Shown: piece by piece, positions 47,301-55,782 of the stretch | How positions within the stretch are numbered: the stretch's first letter is position 1 | Layout of the letters: each line of letters begins with the position of its first letter | Assembly: GCF_034087045.1 (NCBI RefSeq) | Contig: NZ_CP139247.1 | Span: forward strand, 3,746,001-3,810,000 | Direction of reading: 5' to 3' | DNA from: Chitinophaga sancti | GTDB lineage: Bacteria > Bacteroidota > Bacteroidia > Chitinophagales > Chitinophagaceae | DNA: 64,000 nucleotides | Notes under the pieces: generated by a model | Told to the model about the DNA's origin: nothing | Database searches by the model: none | What the model saw: only the letters and a program-made list of their open reading frames with translations | Made by a program: the position numbers and the translations under genes

Positions 47301-50300
47301 ATATGGCATGGCGTGCATTCAGGGAGAGCTATAAGACAGAAAAGCATAACCTGATTGATGCAGTGATTGATGCAGCTTCCTGTTCCGGTACCCCAAAGAT
47401 ATCATCTGCTACACTCATTGCATCAGGATTCCAACCAGTTTTTTATGTAGCAGATAAGGCAGTCAGCGAGCAGGGTCCTTCTTACCTGAATCAAAATCAG
47501 GGTTCAGATTCAGTACGTGTGTCTATGGATTCATCTTATGCCCAGAATTGTAGAGCTTACATTGCAGATTGGTATAGTAAATTGATTGGTTGTATTGATT
47601 CAGCTACTCTTACTAACGTGATCTTACCAAGGTTAGTAGAAGTATGTAAACAGGGTTCTGATATATCCCATCCATTTGGCTCGAGTACAGTAGCACCAGG
47701 TAGCACTTATACATACAAAAGTTTCCAGGCAGTATTGGATGCATATTATGCTGGTAAAAACCTCCCGGCTTATACCTGCAATGCTTACCAGATTACCTCT
47801 CCGGCACCTTACGATCAGCAGCCGGCTTATTACGACATCACATTATACAGCAAACCAGACGATTGTCAGTGTACTAAGTTGAATGCGCTGAAGAGCGAAT
47901 ACACAGCAAAAGGAACAAGCCTCACATTTGCTGCTTATCTGACGGCTACGAGAGGTATCCATATGACCCAGGCGAACCTGGATTCCTTGTTGAGCTCATG
48001 TAATGGTAATAGCACGTGTGTCAGCCTTACATCTCCTATTACTATTCCACCGGCATTACAGTGCTATACGGGCGATATCTGTATAGGTTGTAAGGTAATT
48101 GATACATTGTATAATAGTTATATTTCCAAATATCCGGGTAATGCACCAGTAAGAGAGACAACAGATAGTGTGCAGATGAAGAAGAACCAGTTGTTCGAAA
48201 ACTATATGAACGTGAGACTGGGCTTTAATAAGCATTATTGGGAGTATATGGACTTCAGGACTTACCAGTGCCAGATCAGTGATACGACAGGCGGCGGAGG
48301 TACTGTTATAGCGAGGGTTTCTAATGTCTCTGATCCTGTTGCTGATACTATATTGTTATGTGGAAAGTCAGTGACTATCTTTACTACAGTCAAGGATACA
48401 ATCAACAATTGTTCTGATAGTGCCTTCCTGGTATATAGTCAGGGGTATGACTTATACAATAATTACAAGGATGTCCTGAAGAATAATTTTGATAAGATTT
48501 ATCGTGATACGGCGATTGCTGGTGGGCTGCGTGAGTTGTTTACATTAGGGTATGGCACCAGTGAGTATCAGTATACTTTGTATTATTATGACCAGGCGGG
48601 GAACCTGACGAGGACAATTCCGCCAGCGGGAGTGGTGATAGATCGAAGTGCAACGTGGAAGGCGAATCTGGCAGCGGCAAGAAGGGCGGGTACACGGTTC
48701 GTGCCGGCGCATCAGATGGCGACGGAGTATAGGTATAATACGCTGAATCAGATAGCCTCAAAGAAAACACCTGATGATAGTATTACTAATTACTGGTATG
48801 ATAAATTAGGTAGGGCGGTTGTTTCTCAGAATGTGAAACAATCATTAGCTAAAAACTATAGTTATACAAACTTTGATGCACTGGGTAGGCCGATTGAGGT
48901 AGGAGAGCTAACAAGTGCTACAGCCATGACTAGTACAATTAGCCGAAGTGAGCAAAGTTTAGCAAGCTGGTTGAATGCGGCGGCAGCTACCCGTACGCAG
49001 ATTACAAAAACGGTTTATGATATTGCTTATTATGCATCTGATACCGTGCTGGTGCAGGATAATCTTAGAAACAGGGTTTCGTGGATGGCAATGTTTGATG
49101 ATGCTGCATCTCTGAATACTACAGATGGATTAGATTATTCGAGTGGTACATTCTATAGTTATGATATCCATGGTAATGTTAAGTCCCTGTTACAGGACTA
49201 CAAGCATGGAAATATGCTTATAAATGGTAACCGCTTCAAGACTATTAATTATCAATATGATTTAATTAGTGGTAAGGTTAATTTTGTATCGTATGAGCCA
49301 GGGAAGAAGGATGCCTTTTATCATCGTTATAGCTATGATGCGGAAAACCGCCTGACCAACGTTGAAACCAGTCATGATAGTATCTATTGGGAGAATGATG
49401 CCTGGTATGAATACTATAAGCATGGTCCGCTGGCTCGTGCAGTGATAGGTCAGCAACAGGTACAGGGTATTGATTATGCATATACCTTACAAGGGTGGCT
49501 GAAAGGGGTAAACAGTACCGCGCTTACACCAACATTTGATATAGGAGGTGACGGTGCCAGTGGTAGCCAGGTAGCGAAAGATGCATTTGGATTCGGTATC
49601 CACTATTTTGGTAATAGAGAATATACACCTGTCAGTGCCTCTGTTAAGCCATTTGCTGCGGCAGTTGGCAATAGCCCGTTATTCAATGGTAATATCTCTG
49701 CTATCAGCCAAAGCATTTCAACGCTTGGCACCCCGCTGGAATATACTTATTCCTACGATGTCCTCAACCGCCTTACAGGTATGGTCGCCAATAAGGGGTT
49801 GGATAGTTTAACCAACTCCTGGACCAATGCCTTCACAGCGCTTTCAGATTTCAAAGAAGCGGTTACCTATGATGGAAATGGTAACATCCTGACTTATAAT
49901 CGTAATGGTAATAAAACCTTTGCAGGCTCACCTTTGGGAATGGATAGCCTGACTTATCATTACCGTCCTGGTACCAATAAGCTTTCCTATGTGACAGACC
50001 TGGTCAGAGGCGCTAATTATGGAAATGATATTGATAATCAGTCAATTGGTAATTACAAGTACGACAGTATTGGTAATATAGTTTCTGATGTCCGTGCCGG
50101 TGTGGATAGTATCAAGTGGAATGTATATGGTAAAATAGCCAAAATATATAAGCATGACACCACTTCTATTGTCTATGCCTATGATGCAGCTGGAAACCGG
50201 ATCAGTAAGTCAGTAATCAGCAAAACGCAAGATACTGTCCAGACATTCTATATACGTGACGCTACGGGAAATATACTGAGTACCTATACTTATCGGGATA

Positions 50301-51829
50301 CATCCGTTAATAGTGGCCAGTTAAGTCAGATAGAAGCCAATTTGTATGGTTCCAGCCGTTTAGGGATGACAACCTTGGCAACTAATGTACAGGATGCAAC
50401 ACCATCACCGACAACTAGTATCATAGGGTTAGGTTATGGAGAAAATATTACATTTACAAGAGGAAAGAAGTTCTTTGAGTTAACGAATCATTTGGGTAAC
50501 GTTCTCGCTACTGTTTCGGACAGGAAAATTGGGGTGTCCCTTGATAGTTCCAGAATAAGTAATTATAACCCGGTTATTACTTTTGCCCAGGAATACTATC
50601 CATTCGGTATGTTGATGCCTGGTAGAGGCGGGCATATAGGGACAGGAAGGAATGTTGTGGGTAATAGCGTTGTAATGAATGGAGATACTATCCCTGCGAC
50701 ACTGACAGTCACTCAGCGGACAAATAATACTCCGGGAACTTATATGGCTACGCAGGTGATAAGTTTTGAAGGGGAGTTTGCAAGTGGGACTGGTGATGAG
50801 TTTACTACGCTGTTTGTAGATCAGACGAGTGCGGATCCAGGGAGTGAGACTGGAATAAGTTATGGTATAGCTGCGAAGGGGTATAGGTATGGGTTTAATG
50901 GGAAGGAGAATGATAATGAGGTGAAGGGTGAGGGGAATGAGCAGGACTTCGGAGCAAGAATTTATGATCCGAGGATCGGACGCTTCTTAAGTGTGGACCC
51001 TCTGTCTCAGAAGTACCATAATACACCATATTCATTCGCTGCTAATAGCCCCGTGATATTTGTCGATGTTGATGGAATGGCACCGGACTATCCTCCGTTT
51101 TGGCTGGCATTGAAGGAGTTAACATTGTATGGGAATGGGTCAGTAACTAGCGAAGAGTTTAGGCGGGTAGCAAAGGATAATAATGTCAATCCAAATTATT
51201 TACCTCGGCTTGGAAGAATATTTGAAGATGCAGCACTAAGGTCATTAGATTTGGCGGGAAAATCCAAAAAGATATATCCATACCTTATTACAGCACCAGA
51301 TAAATATTTTGTACCAGATGCAATTGATGGCCAGATAGCTTATGTTGACAACTCTATGTATGATAAGGATGTGTATGAATTTCCTAATTCTGTGATTACG
51401 GATATTAAATATACAACCACAGGTAGAATTTCTTTAAAACCCGAATTCAATGACGATCAGATAGTTGGATTTATCGATTTTCTTTCTGAAGTAGGTGGTG
51501 TAACATTGAATGGAAGGCCAACTGGAAGAAAAGCAGCAGACTATGGTGCCGCAAAGCTGGTACTTGTTACACCTTGGGATGTAGTAATTTCTAAAGATAT
51601 AATAAATTATGCGAAATCAAAGAATGTAGCTGTTTCTCAAAGGTTTACTGTTGATACCGATACGAATATGGGACTTACGAATCCAAATGATATAACTCTT
51701 AAAGTGACTCAATCTATCCATTTGTACAAACCCAAAAGTTTAGTTCCTAGTTTGGATCCCGATAGGAAGTTATTCGGAGATGATGACTTTGATGGAAAGG
51801 CTGTTAATGTAAATTGGAAAAAATTGTAA
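44384..51829 (+). CDS. Rhs/YD-repeat polymorphic toxin with C-terminal nuclease-like tip (2481 aa)
   Basis: A signal peptide (MRQLLQKYTGIFSVLLLLLITAMDSHAQ region) is followed by Ig-like domains, an NYYDG/YDYQGRP segment typical of Bacteroidota Rhs N-termini, and Cys-rich middle parts. YD repeats run from about 1400 to 2060 (YDQAGNLTRTIPPAG, YDKLGRAVVSQ, YDAAGNRISKS). The Rhs core is at about 2165-2235 (YRYGFNGKE, ARIYDPRIGRFLSVDPL, YSFAANSPV). The last 245 residues are the variable tip, in which E2281, PD at 2311-2312 and DIK at 2340-2342 form a PD-(D/E)XK-like nuclease pattern. The tip is more AT-rich than the core. The immunity gene follows after 4 bp. Confidence 0.85.
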   Translation: MRQLLQKYTGIFSVLLLLLITAMDSHAQSVTVLRQTLDSNKIAVNDSIVVTDATYFDVTKLPKLDTPYSVKNVVTLKINEYSKLYLPSEFTASVKVRITYTKPDFKTDTLSQTLTINYKSTDAYTSRSSFVFSNAHKVKVEVLSVTITAEKDILPALTLENEMYVRPVYKLACTDAVTSVSNNGAQLVDTSDELTVQWSAVEGADAYDLEWTHIDSTALFRYGTPLDTEAVFRNNATRVTISGTSYNIPLMFDEPGIIFYRVRSVQERSNNVRMETVWSSKYSAGFGKFGYSGHERSLNWQSAISFAEEGKRKVVVNYYDGSLHSRQTVTKDNSTNTAIVAETMYDYQGRPAIQVMPAPTLSNAVKYFRSFNNAANGAEYDKNQYDSLASASDYLTGGAAAMSSLSGANQYYSANNPESNQGVNRYLPNSNGYAFTQTEYTQDNTGRISRQSGVGDVFKLGSNHETRYQYGSPSQEELDLLFGTDVGDKTHYFKNSVKDANGQVAITYVDMHGRTIATALAGSPDSANLSALPGVTPLTYLDTLSRQGSNQIKDLTLETVESKVVSVDATYTFHYNLNTPSVKMPDCNGVIVNYPVRYDLYITITDDANNQRLPGKKAYERVFRNYTAGTDPTANSTVQNIDVTDSLALTSGSYLITKRLVVNSDALAYYRDNIYMAQSLCKTLDDFINDQRALQSTTECLPSCQACFVSIGSWDNFRANYMSIGQIQDTAASRGAAWTAYEAAIDACNALCDSTAQTTNVLKQMLLDVTAPSGQYAVPEKSENIYSIFYSDSDVKLPPYQDTLIVYLDENGKKDTVYDEQTGAWVIPQKLTATQFGSKFKSSWANSLLKYHPEYCKYLTYIKYKSSYDWDDKVSKIDTYADAVAAGYLNPLGDSSTGNFTIVTANVDPIKYTSIKDGLNSRMQNYMKSNPAAVSMYTMAMVRVKCPSDGTCYQTGIHPTTAFGLLTCTADLDMAWRAFRESYKTEKHNLIDAVIDAASCSGTPKISSATLIASGFQPVFYVADKAVSEQGPSYLNQNQGSDSVRVSMDSSYAQNCRAYIADWYSKLIGCIDSATLTNVILPRLVEVCKQGSDISHPFGSSTVAPGSTYTYKSFQAVLDAYYAGKNLPAYTCNAYQITSPAPYDQQPAYYDITLYSKPDDCQCTKLNALKSEYTAKGTSLTFAAYLTATRGIHMTQANLDSLLSSCNGNSTCVSLTSPITIPPALQCYTGDICIGCKVIDTLYNSYISKYPGNAPVRETTDSVQMKKNQLFENYMNVRLGFNKHYWEYMDFRTYQCQISDTTGGGGTVIARVSNVSDPVADTILLCGKSVTIFTTVKDTINNCSDSAFLVYSQGYDLYNNYKDVLKNNFDKIYRDTAIAGGLRELFTLGYGTSEYQYTLYYYDQAGNLTRTIPPAGVVIDRSATWKANLAAARRAGTRFVPAHQMATEYRYNTLNQIASKKTPDDSITNYWYDKLGRAVVSQNVKQSLAKNYSYTNFDALGRPIEVGELTSATAMTSTISRSEQSLASWLNAAAATRTQITKTVYDIAYYASDTVLVQDNLRNRVSWMAMFDDAASLNTTDGLDYSSGTFYSYDIHGNVKSLLQDYKHGNMLINGNRFKTINYQYDLISGKVNFVSYEPGKKDAFYHRYSYDAENRLTNVETSHDSIYWENDAWYEYYKHGPLARAVIGQQQVQGIDYAYTLQGWLKGVNSTALTPTFDIGGDGASGSQVAKDAFGFGIHYFGNREYTPVSASVKPFAAAVGNSPLFNGNISAISQSISTLGTPLEYTYSYDVLNRLTGMVANKGLDSLTNSWTNAFTALSDFKEAVTYDGNGNILTYNRNGNKTFAGSPLGMDSLTYHYRPGTNKLSYVTDLVRGANYGNDIDNQSIGNYKYDSIGNIVSDVRAGVDSIKWNVYGKIAKIYKHDTTSIVYAYDAAGNRISKSVISKTQDTVQTFYIRDATGNILSTYTYRDTSVNSGQLSQIEANLYGSSRLGMTTLATNVQDATPSPTTSIIGLGYGENITFTRGKKFFELTNHLGNVLATVSDRKIGVSLDSSRISNYNPVITFAQEYYPFGMLMPGRGGHIGTGRNVVGNSVVMNGDTIPATLTVTQRTNNTPGTYMATQVISFEGEFASGTGDEFTTLFVDQTSADPGSETGISYGIAAKGYRYGFNGKENDNEVKGEGNEQDFGARIYDPRIGRFLSVDPLSQKYHNTPYSFAANSPVIFVDVDGMAPDYPPFWLALKELTLYGNGSVTSEEFRRVAKDNNVNPNYLPRLGRIFEDAALRSLDLAGKSKKIYPYLITAPDKYFVPDAIDGQIAYVDNSMYDKDVYEFPNSVITDIKYTTTGRISLKPEFNDDQIVGFIDFLSEVGGVTLNGRPTGRKAADYGAAKLVLVTPWDVVISKDIINYAKSKNVAVSQRFTVDTDTNMGLTNPNDITLKVTQSIHLYKPKSLVPSLDPDRKLFGDDDFDGKAVNVNWKKL
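47809..50938 (+). repeat. Rhs core repeat, copy A (in the expressed gene)
   Basis: About 3.13 kb of the Rhs gene, from TTACGATCAGCAGCC to just past the FNGKE core, is repeated at 55783-58912 with a constant offset of 7974 and no indels that I could find. Shorter pieces recur at 60573-60713 and 62912-64000. The repeat ends where the toxin tips diverge. Confidence 0.92.
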
Positions 51830-51833
51830 AATT

Positions 51834-52625
51834 ATGATTTGTAAATCATCGATTCTTTTTTGTGTAATTATGATATTTTTGGGATGCAATGGAAGTGTAA
51901 ATCAAACAGGGTTAAAAGAGATGAGAAGTAAAAAAGAATCTATTATGAAAAAAAAGCCATTTAAAATTAAAGGTGCTGATGGTAATTTCTATGAGGTTTT
52001 TCCTATTAGTAAAGAACAATTTGATTCTTTAACTAATAGTCAATCTGAAGGATTTGTGAAAGAAATTTATGAACAATATAATCTGGTAACATATCAACTT
52101 TCTGATAGTAGGATTGTTGTGGCTCAATCTGGAAATTATGCGATTTATCCGGATAAAGCTCTATTGCTATATACAATTTCAAAAATAGGGATGTCAACTT
52201 CCAAAGAATTGTTATCTGATAAAAACCCATATGGAGATAGATTTCCTGAACATGTTAATAGCTTAGTATTGGATTTTAAGCACAGATTTGGTATTAGTGA
52301 TAATCTTGATGGAAAGGCTTTGATTATGGAGGTTGACAAGGTGATAAGAAAAAATAGGAATCAGGATTTTTTTGATAATTACTTTCTTTGTTTTATCGCC
52401 GTTGTGGGGGAATATTTTGTTACACATGAAAAAGCTATTTGGGTAATGGAGTTGGCAAGTGATAACACTACATGGCAACCTTATTTAAAGTTACCCAACA
52501 GAAATCTCTATTTTATTCATTATGTGCTAAAAGATTTTTACGATTCTAGTATTGATTTCCCGTTGTCAAATACTTGCGACGGAATGCTTGATATTTTAAG
52601 GGCTGATATTAAGGTTACGAAATAA
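51834..52625 (+). CDS. Putative immunity protein to the Rhs nuclease tip, lipoprotein-like (263 aa)
   Basis: The gene starts 4 bp after the Rhs stop, the usual place of the cognate immunity gene. The N-terminus (MICKSSILFCVIMIFLGCN) reads as a lipoprotein signal with cysteine at 19. A later in-frame start (MRSKKESIMKKK, residue 30) would make a cytoplasmic form, which would suit a nuclease inhibitor better. The body is AT-rich with no recognised motif. The immunity role rests on position, AT-richness and the lack of any other function. Confidence 0.6.
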   Translation: MICKSSILFCVIMIFLGCNGSVNQTGLKEMRSKKESIMKKKPFKIKGADGNFYEVFPISKEQFDSLTNSQSEGFVKEIYEQYNLVTYQLSDSRIVVAQSGNYAIYPDKALLLYTISKIGMSTSKELLSDKNPYGDRFPEHVNSLVLDFKHRFGISDNLDGKALIMEVDKVIRKNRNQDFFDNYFLCFIAVVGEYFVTHEKAIWVMELASDNTTWQPYLKLPNRNLYFIHYVLKDFYDSSIDFPLSNTCDGMLDILRADIKVTK

Positions 52626-52627
52626 GT

Positions 52628-52999
52628 TTGGTCATTGTCGCGGAAAGCTCCAGTCTGACAGCAGACAAAACTTCTCAGGCATTAAAAGAAGAAAGGATTA
52701 GAGCGGCAGGTGTAAACTTTAATCAGTCATAAACCATAGCATTCAATATTGCCAGACAAATTTCCGGGACAAATATAAGAATTGAGATTAAAGGCTATGC
52801 TTTAATGGGACCGAATGATAAACTTACGGATATTGTTCCATTGACAAATATTACATATGGGGAATTGGCTAGAAGGCGAGCGGAATATATAAAGCAAAGG
52901 CTTATAGCGAATGGTGTTAAGTCTAGCCAGATAAAGACAACCGTTCCCCAGAGAAAAGCGCATACCGCACAAAAAATCACTGCTACTTTTAGACAATAA
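52628..52999 (+). pseudogene. OmpA-like fragment, remnant of an Rhs tip
   Basis: The open frame beginning right after the immunity gene reads LVIVAESSSLTADKTSQA and has an in-frame TAA at 52730-52732. It then resumes with IAFNIARQISGTNIRIEIKG and ends LARRRAEYIKQRLIANGV, an OmpA-like peptidoglycan-binding pattern, before the stop at 52999. No start codon or upstream core exists. It is a decayed orphan C-terminal cassette. Confidence 0.6.
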
Positions 53000-53171
53000 T
53001 AGTATTTTGGAAGTAGATATTTGAAAGGTTAGATTAGTTTTATATTATTAATTATTAATCATTATTGTCCGACTAAAGTCGGGTTAAAATAATCCGGATC
53101 CCTTTATCAACAAAGGTTGCAGGTTAAAAATTGAATGTTTCAAAACAAAGGGGAGCTCCCCCCAGATTTTA

Positions 53172-53666
53172 CTATGGAGAAAAGACTAGCGATGCACTGT
53201 GCGTTTTTCTCCACGCTTTGTAGGTATCCTTAATAAAATCCAACAGCTCTACATAGCTCATCAGATGCAATCTGATAACTGTAATCATATTAGCAAATGA
53301 CTTTTTCGTTGCCGCTTTCTTTCTGATTACGATCATCAGCAATTGAGCGATCAGTACACAGTATACCTGAGTTTTTATGGCATTATCGCTTTCACCCCAG
53401 AAATATCGTAGCGGAAAGTTTTGCTTAATCTGTTTGAATAACAATTCTATCATCCAGCGATTTTTATAAATGGTGGCGATTTTAGAGGCTGGTAACGTAA
53501 AATCATTAGTAATATATACATATACTTTCCTGTCTTTAGATTTGTAAATTACACGTCTGAGTTTCAGTCGCTCCATTATTATCCCATTTACTTTCACCGC
53601 TACTGTAATGTATTGTTCTTTGATTACGCCCATAGCACTTTGCTTCCTTGTTTTATCTATCAACAC
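53172..53666 (-). pseudogene. IS4-family transposase, 5'-truncated (C-terminal 164 aa)
   Basis: The frame encodes the C-terminal part of a DDE transposase of the IS4 family, with the diagnostic Y-2-R-3-E-6-K block in YKNRWMIELLFKQIKQ, followed by FFxLR-like FPLRYFWGE. Full-length members have about 380 residues, so the catalytic N-terminal half is missing. A short inverted pair (CCGACT/AGTCGG) near 53070 may be part of its end. The element is immobile and marks rearrangement of the cassette region. Confidence 0.8.
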
Positions 53667-53840
53667 TTTAGTTTATAGAGTCTATGGCAGGAAGTACTAC
53701 ATCTTTGCTATTGGGTGATTCATGGGGTAAATAAAAAATATCAGTTAGCAAAGATCGCAATAATTGTAAAGAAAACAGTTGGTGGTTAGTGGTTATATGA
53801 TCCACAATCCAAATTGCCTAACTATGGAAAATAAAAGAAA

Positions 53841-54437
53841 ATGGAATTATTAAATGAGTTAAATAAATACTATCCTGATGATAGGACCATATTTATAGAG
53901 GAAGTTGATTTTAAAGCAGAGATACCTTATGTGATCATTCGATTTAAATACGTCAACTACATTGATGAGAAGGATTGGGTAGATCAGAGATGGCAAGTAA
54001 ATTTGAAAGGATTTAAGGTAGCCATTGTTTCAGCAGAGACCTCTATTAATGTTGGATTTGAAACAGAACATGCATTACTGTGGGAACATCAGGATCCACT
54101 TTCGAATTTATATTTTAGTGGAGTGCCGGCAGATGTATTTAAGTTGTATTGGGATTTGACACTGGTACATAATGAATTATTTGAAAATTATGTGGAGGTA
54201 GATAGGTTTTTAAATCATCAAAATGTAAACTTCGATGAGTTATTGAAATCAGGCGCAGGACTTTTTGCGAAAGGGCCTCAACGGCTTATGTCAAAATATG
54301 CGGAGTTACTAGAAAAGCATAGTGTTAAAACAAATATATTGTCTAACCGGGAACTGAATTTATCTCCTCTTACCGTAATGTTTATAGGAAAAACTTATAT
54401 TGTAGCAGAGGAATTTGATTCAATAAGATTGGTTTGA
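53841..54437 (+). CDS. Orphan immunity-like protein (198 aa)
   Basis: A soluble, acidic protein without signal peptide or catalytic motif; segments such as FEVDFKAEIPYVIIRFKYVN-like strands and EHALLWEHQDPLSNLYF do not match a family I recognise. It is AT-rich and lies between an IS fragment and Rhs-tip debris, the context of immunity genes left after toxin loss. The immunity role is inferred. Confidence 0.55.
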   Translation: MELLNELNKYYPDDRTIFIEEVDFKAEIPYVIIRFKYVNYIDEKDWVDQRWQVNLKGFKVAIVSAETSINVGFETEHALLWEHQDPLSNLYFSGVPADVFKLYWDLTLVHNELFENYVEVDRFLNHQNVNFDELLKSGAGLFAKGPQRLMSKYAELLEKHSVKTNILSNRELNLSPLTVMFIGKTYIVAEEFDSIRLV

Positions 54438-55020
54438 AATAAGTTACTGGAATAATAAGCATCAAATTTTGCTTGTACTTACTTGGCTTAAAAATTCATC
54501 GAAAACAATCCTGCCGACACCAGTACATGTGACGGACTTTAGTTTTTTAATAAAGATTATTGATTTTTTACTTAATTCGCTTTATTGGCTAAAGGAGAAA
54601 TTCAGCAAACATTAAAAAAGGCTAATTTAGATGCTGCTACTGCGAAGAATAGATACGCAGAATTAAAGGCTGCTGCAGGTAATAAATTAACATGGATTCC
54701 GGCATAGACTAAAAAATTGAATATTAATTATCAATAAGGCAGGTTCCTTGGAACCTGCTTTTATTATTCCAATAAGAGATGCAAATTTATAAGAGTGTTC
54801 TTATTACTAAGCCACATACAGCTTCCTGGATATACAACTCGGATTCGATCATCGCCTAAAGGAGGAGGATATAGTGTGACATTTAACTAGTTAGATTCTT
54901 ATGATGGATCCAAAAATCAAATTGATGATTTTTTAAGTGGATGGAGATCCGTAAGCGGAGGATATTATATTTGTATGCAATATTCCTGGTTTCATATTAT
55001 TAATGTTTTATCTTTAAATT
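54438..55020 (+). other. AT-rich region with fragments of lost toxin tips
   Basis: No complete gene is seen. A frame at 54582-54707 (LLAKGEIQQTLKKANLDAAT, ending NKLTWIPA and stop) lacks a start codon and looks like the C-terminal end of a toxin. A second piece at about 54811-54891 (LPGYTTRIRSSPKGGGYSVT, then stop) and the open stretch after it are similar debris. A terminator hairpin lies between the two pieces. Confidence 0.45.
54739..54768 (+). terminator. Rho-independent terminator in cassette debris
   Basis: GCAGGTTCC and GGAACCTGC form a 9-bp stem with a TT loop followed by TTTTATTATT. It probably ended an earlier toxin-immunity unit. Confidence 0.75.
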
Positions 55021-55476
55021 ATGGGAAAGTTTTTATTTTTATTTGGATTTGTTAATATATCAATGGCTCAAACTAATGTTAAGCCTTGTTCGCAACATAT
55101 ACTTCTTGAAGAAATCGGCAGTGATTTTAAGTTAGAAACGTCTTTAGATACAGCTATTATAGAAGAAGGAGAAGCCTATTACATAAAAGTAGTTGTAAAA
55201 AGTTGTAAGGGTGCTATGTATCTTGAGAGATATAGAAAGGCAAGCGAAAAAATTGTTTTTAGTGGGTATTATCAGGACGCAATAAAGCAGGATACGATTG
55301 ATGTTTGGGCCACCGATCCTGTAACATTGGATCGTAGACTGATAAAAAGAGGAGAATTTAAACCTATAAAAACAGGTATATGGAAATATTATGATAGTCA
55401 TGGTAAGCTCATGAAAATAGATGAATATGATCAAGGAAGGCTTTTATCATCCAATTTGGTTTCTGAAGGAAATTAA
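55021..55476 (+). CDS. Secreted small protein, possible orphan immunity protein (151 aa)
   Basis: The start MGKFLFLFGFVNISMAQ is a short signal peptide. The mature part has a Cys pair and ends with a MORN-like strand pair (GIWKYYDSHGKLMKIDEYDQG-type, about 122-142). No enzymatic motif is seen. It sits downstream of toxin-tip debris and upstream of a palindrome, so an immunity role in the periplasm is possible. Confidence in function is low. Confidence 0.55.
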   Translation: MGKFLFLFGFVNISMAQTNVKPCSQHILLEEIGSDFKLETSLDTAIIEEGEAYYIKVVVKSCKGAMYLERYRKASEKIVFSGYYQDAIKQDTIDVWATDPVTLDRRLIKRGEFKPIKTGIWKYYDSHGKLMKIDEYDQGRLLSSNLVSEGN

Positions 55477-55483
55477 ATCTATT

Positions 55484-55513
55484 TCCTATGATATGGCCAT
55501 ATCATAGGAAAGT
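55484..55513. terminator. Perfect 30-base palindrome
   Basis: TTTCCTATGATATGG is followed directly by its reverse complement, 8 bases after the stop codon of the 151-aa gene. There is no loop and no T run, so it is a hairpin or protein site rather than a standard terminator. Confidence 0.5.
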
Positions 55514-55715
55514 ACAGGGAATAAAAATCCGCTTGAAATAATCTTTCAGAATAGAGAAATGTTTATTTGTTGAAACATACGATAAAAAACAAGTAACTAC
55601 ATCAAGAAAATTGCAATTGATAGTCTTGTTGTTAAACGGTTGAATTGATTTCCGAGATAAAAAATAATAACTTATAGATAATAAAACCCAATTAATCAGG
55701 TCTTATTATCTTTTT

Positions 55716-55749
55716 TAAGGCGACTCGCAACCTACGAGGCGCCTTATTT
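55716..55749 (+). terminator. Imperfect terminator hairpin before the silent Rhs cassette
   Basis: AAGGCG-A-CTCG pairs with CGAG-G-CGCCTT around a seven-base loop and is followed by ATTTCC. It lies 34 bases ahead of the Rhs homology and would prevent read-through into the silent cassette. Confidence 0.55.
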
Positions 55750-55782
55750 CCTTATCCAACCTTTACATCATATACAATCTCT

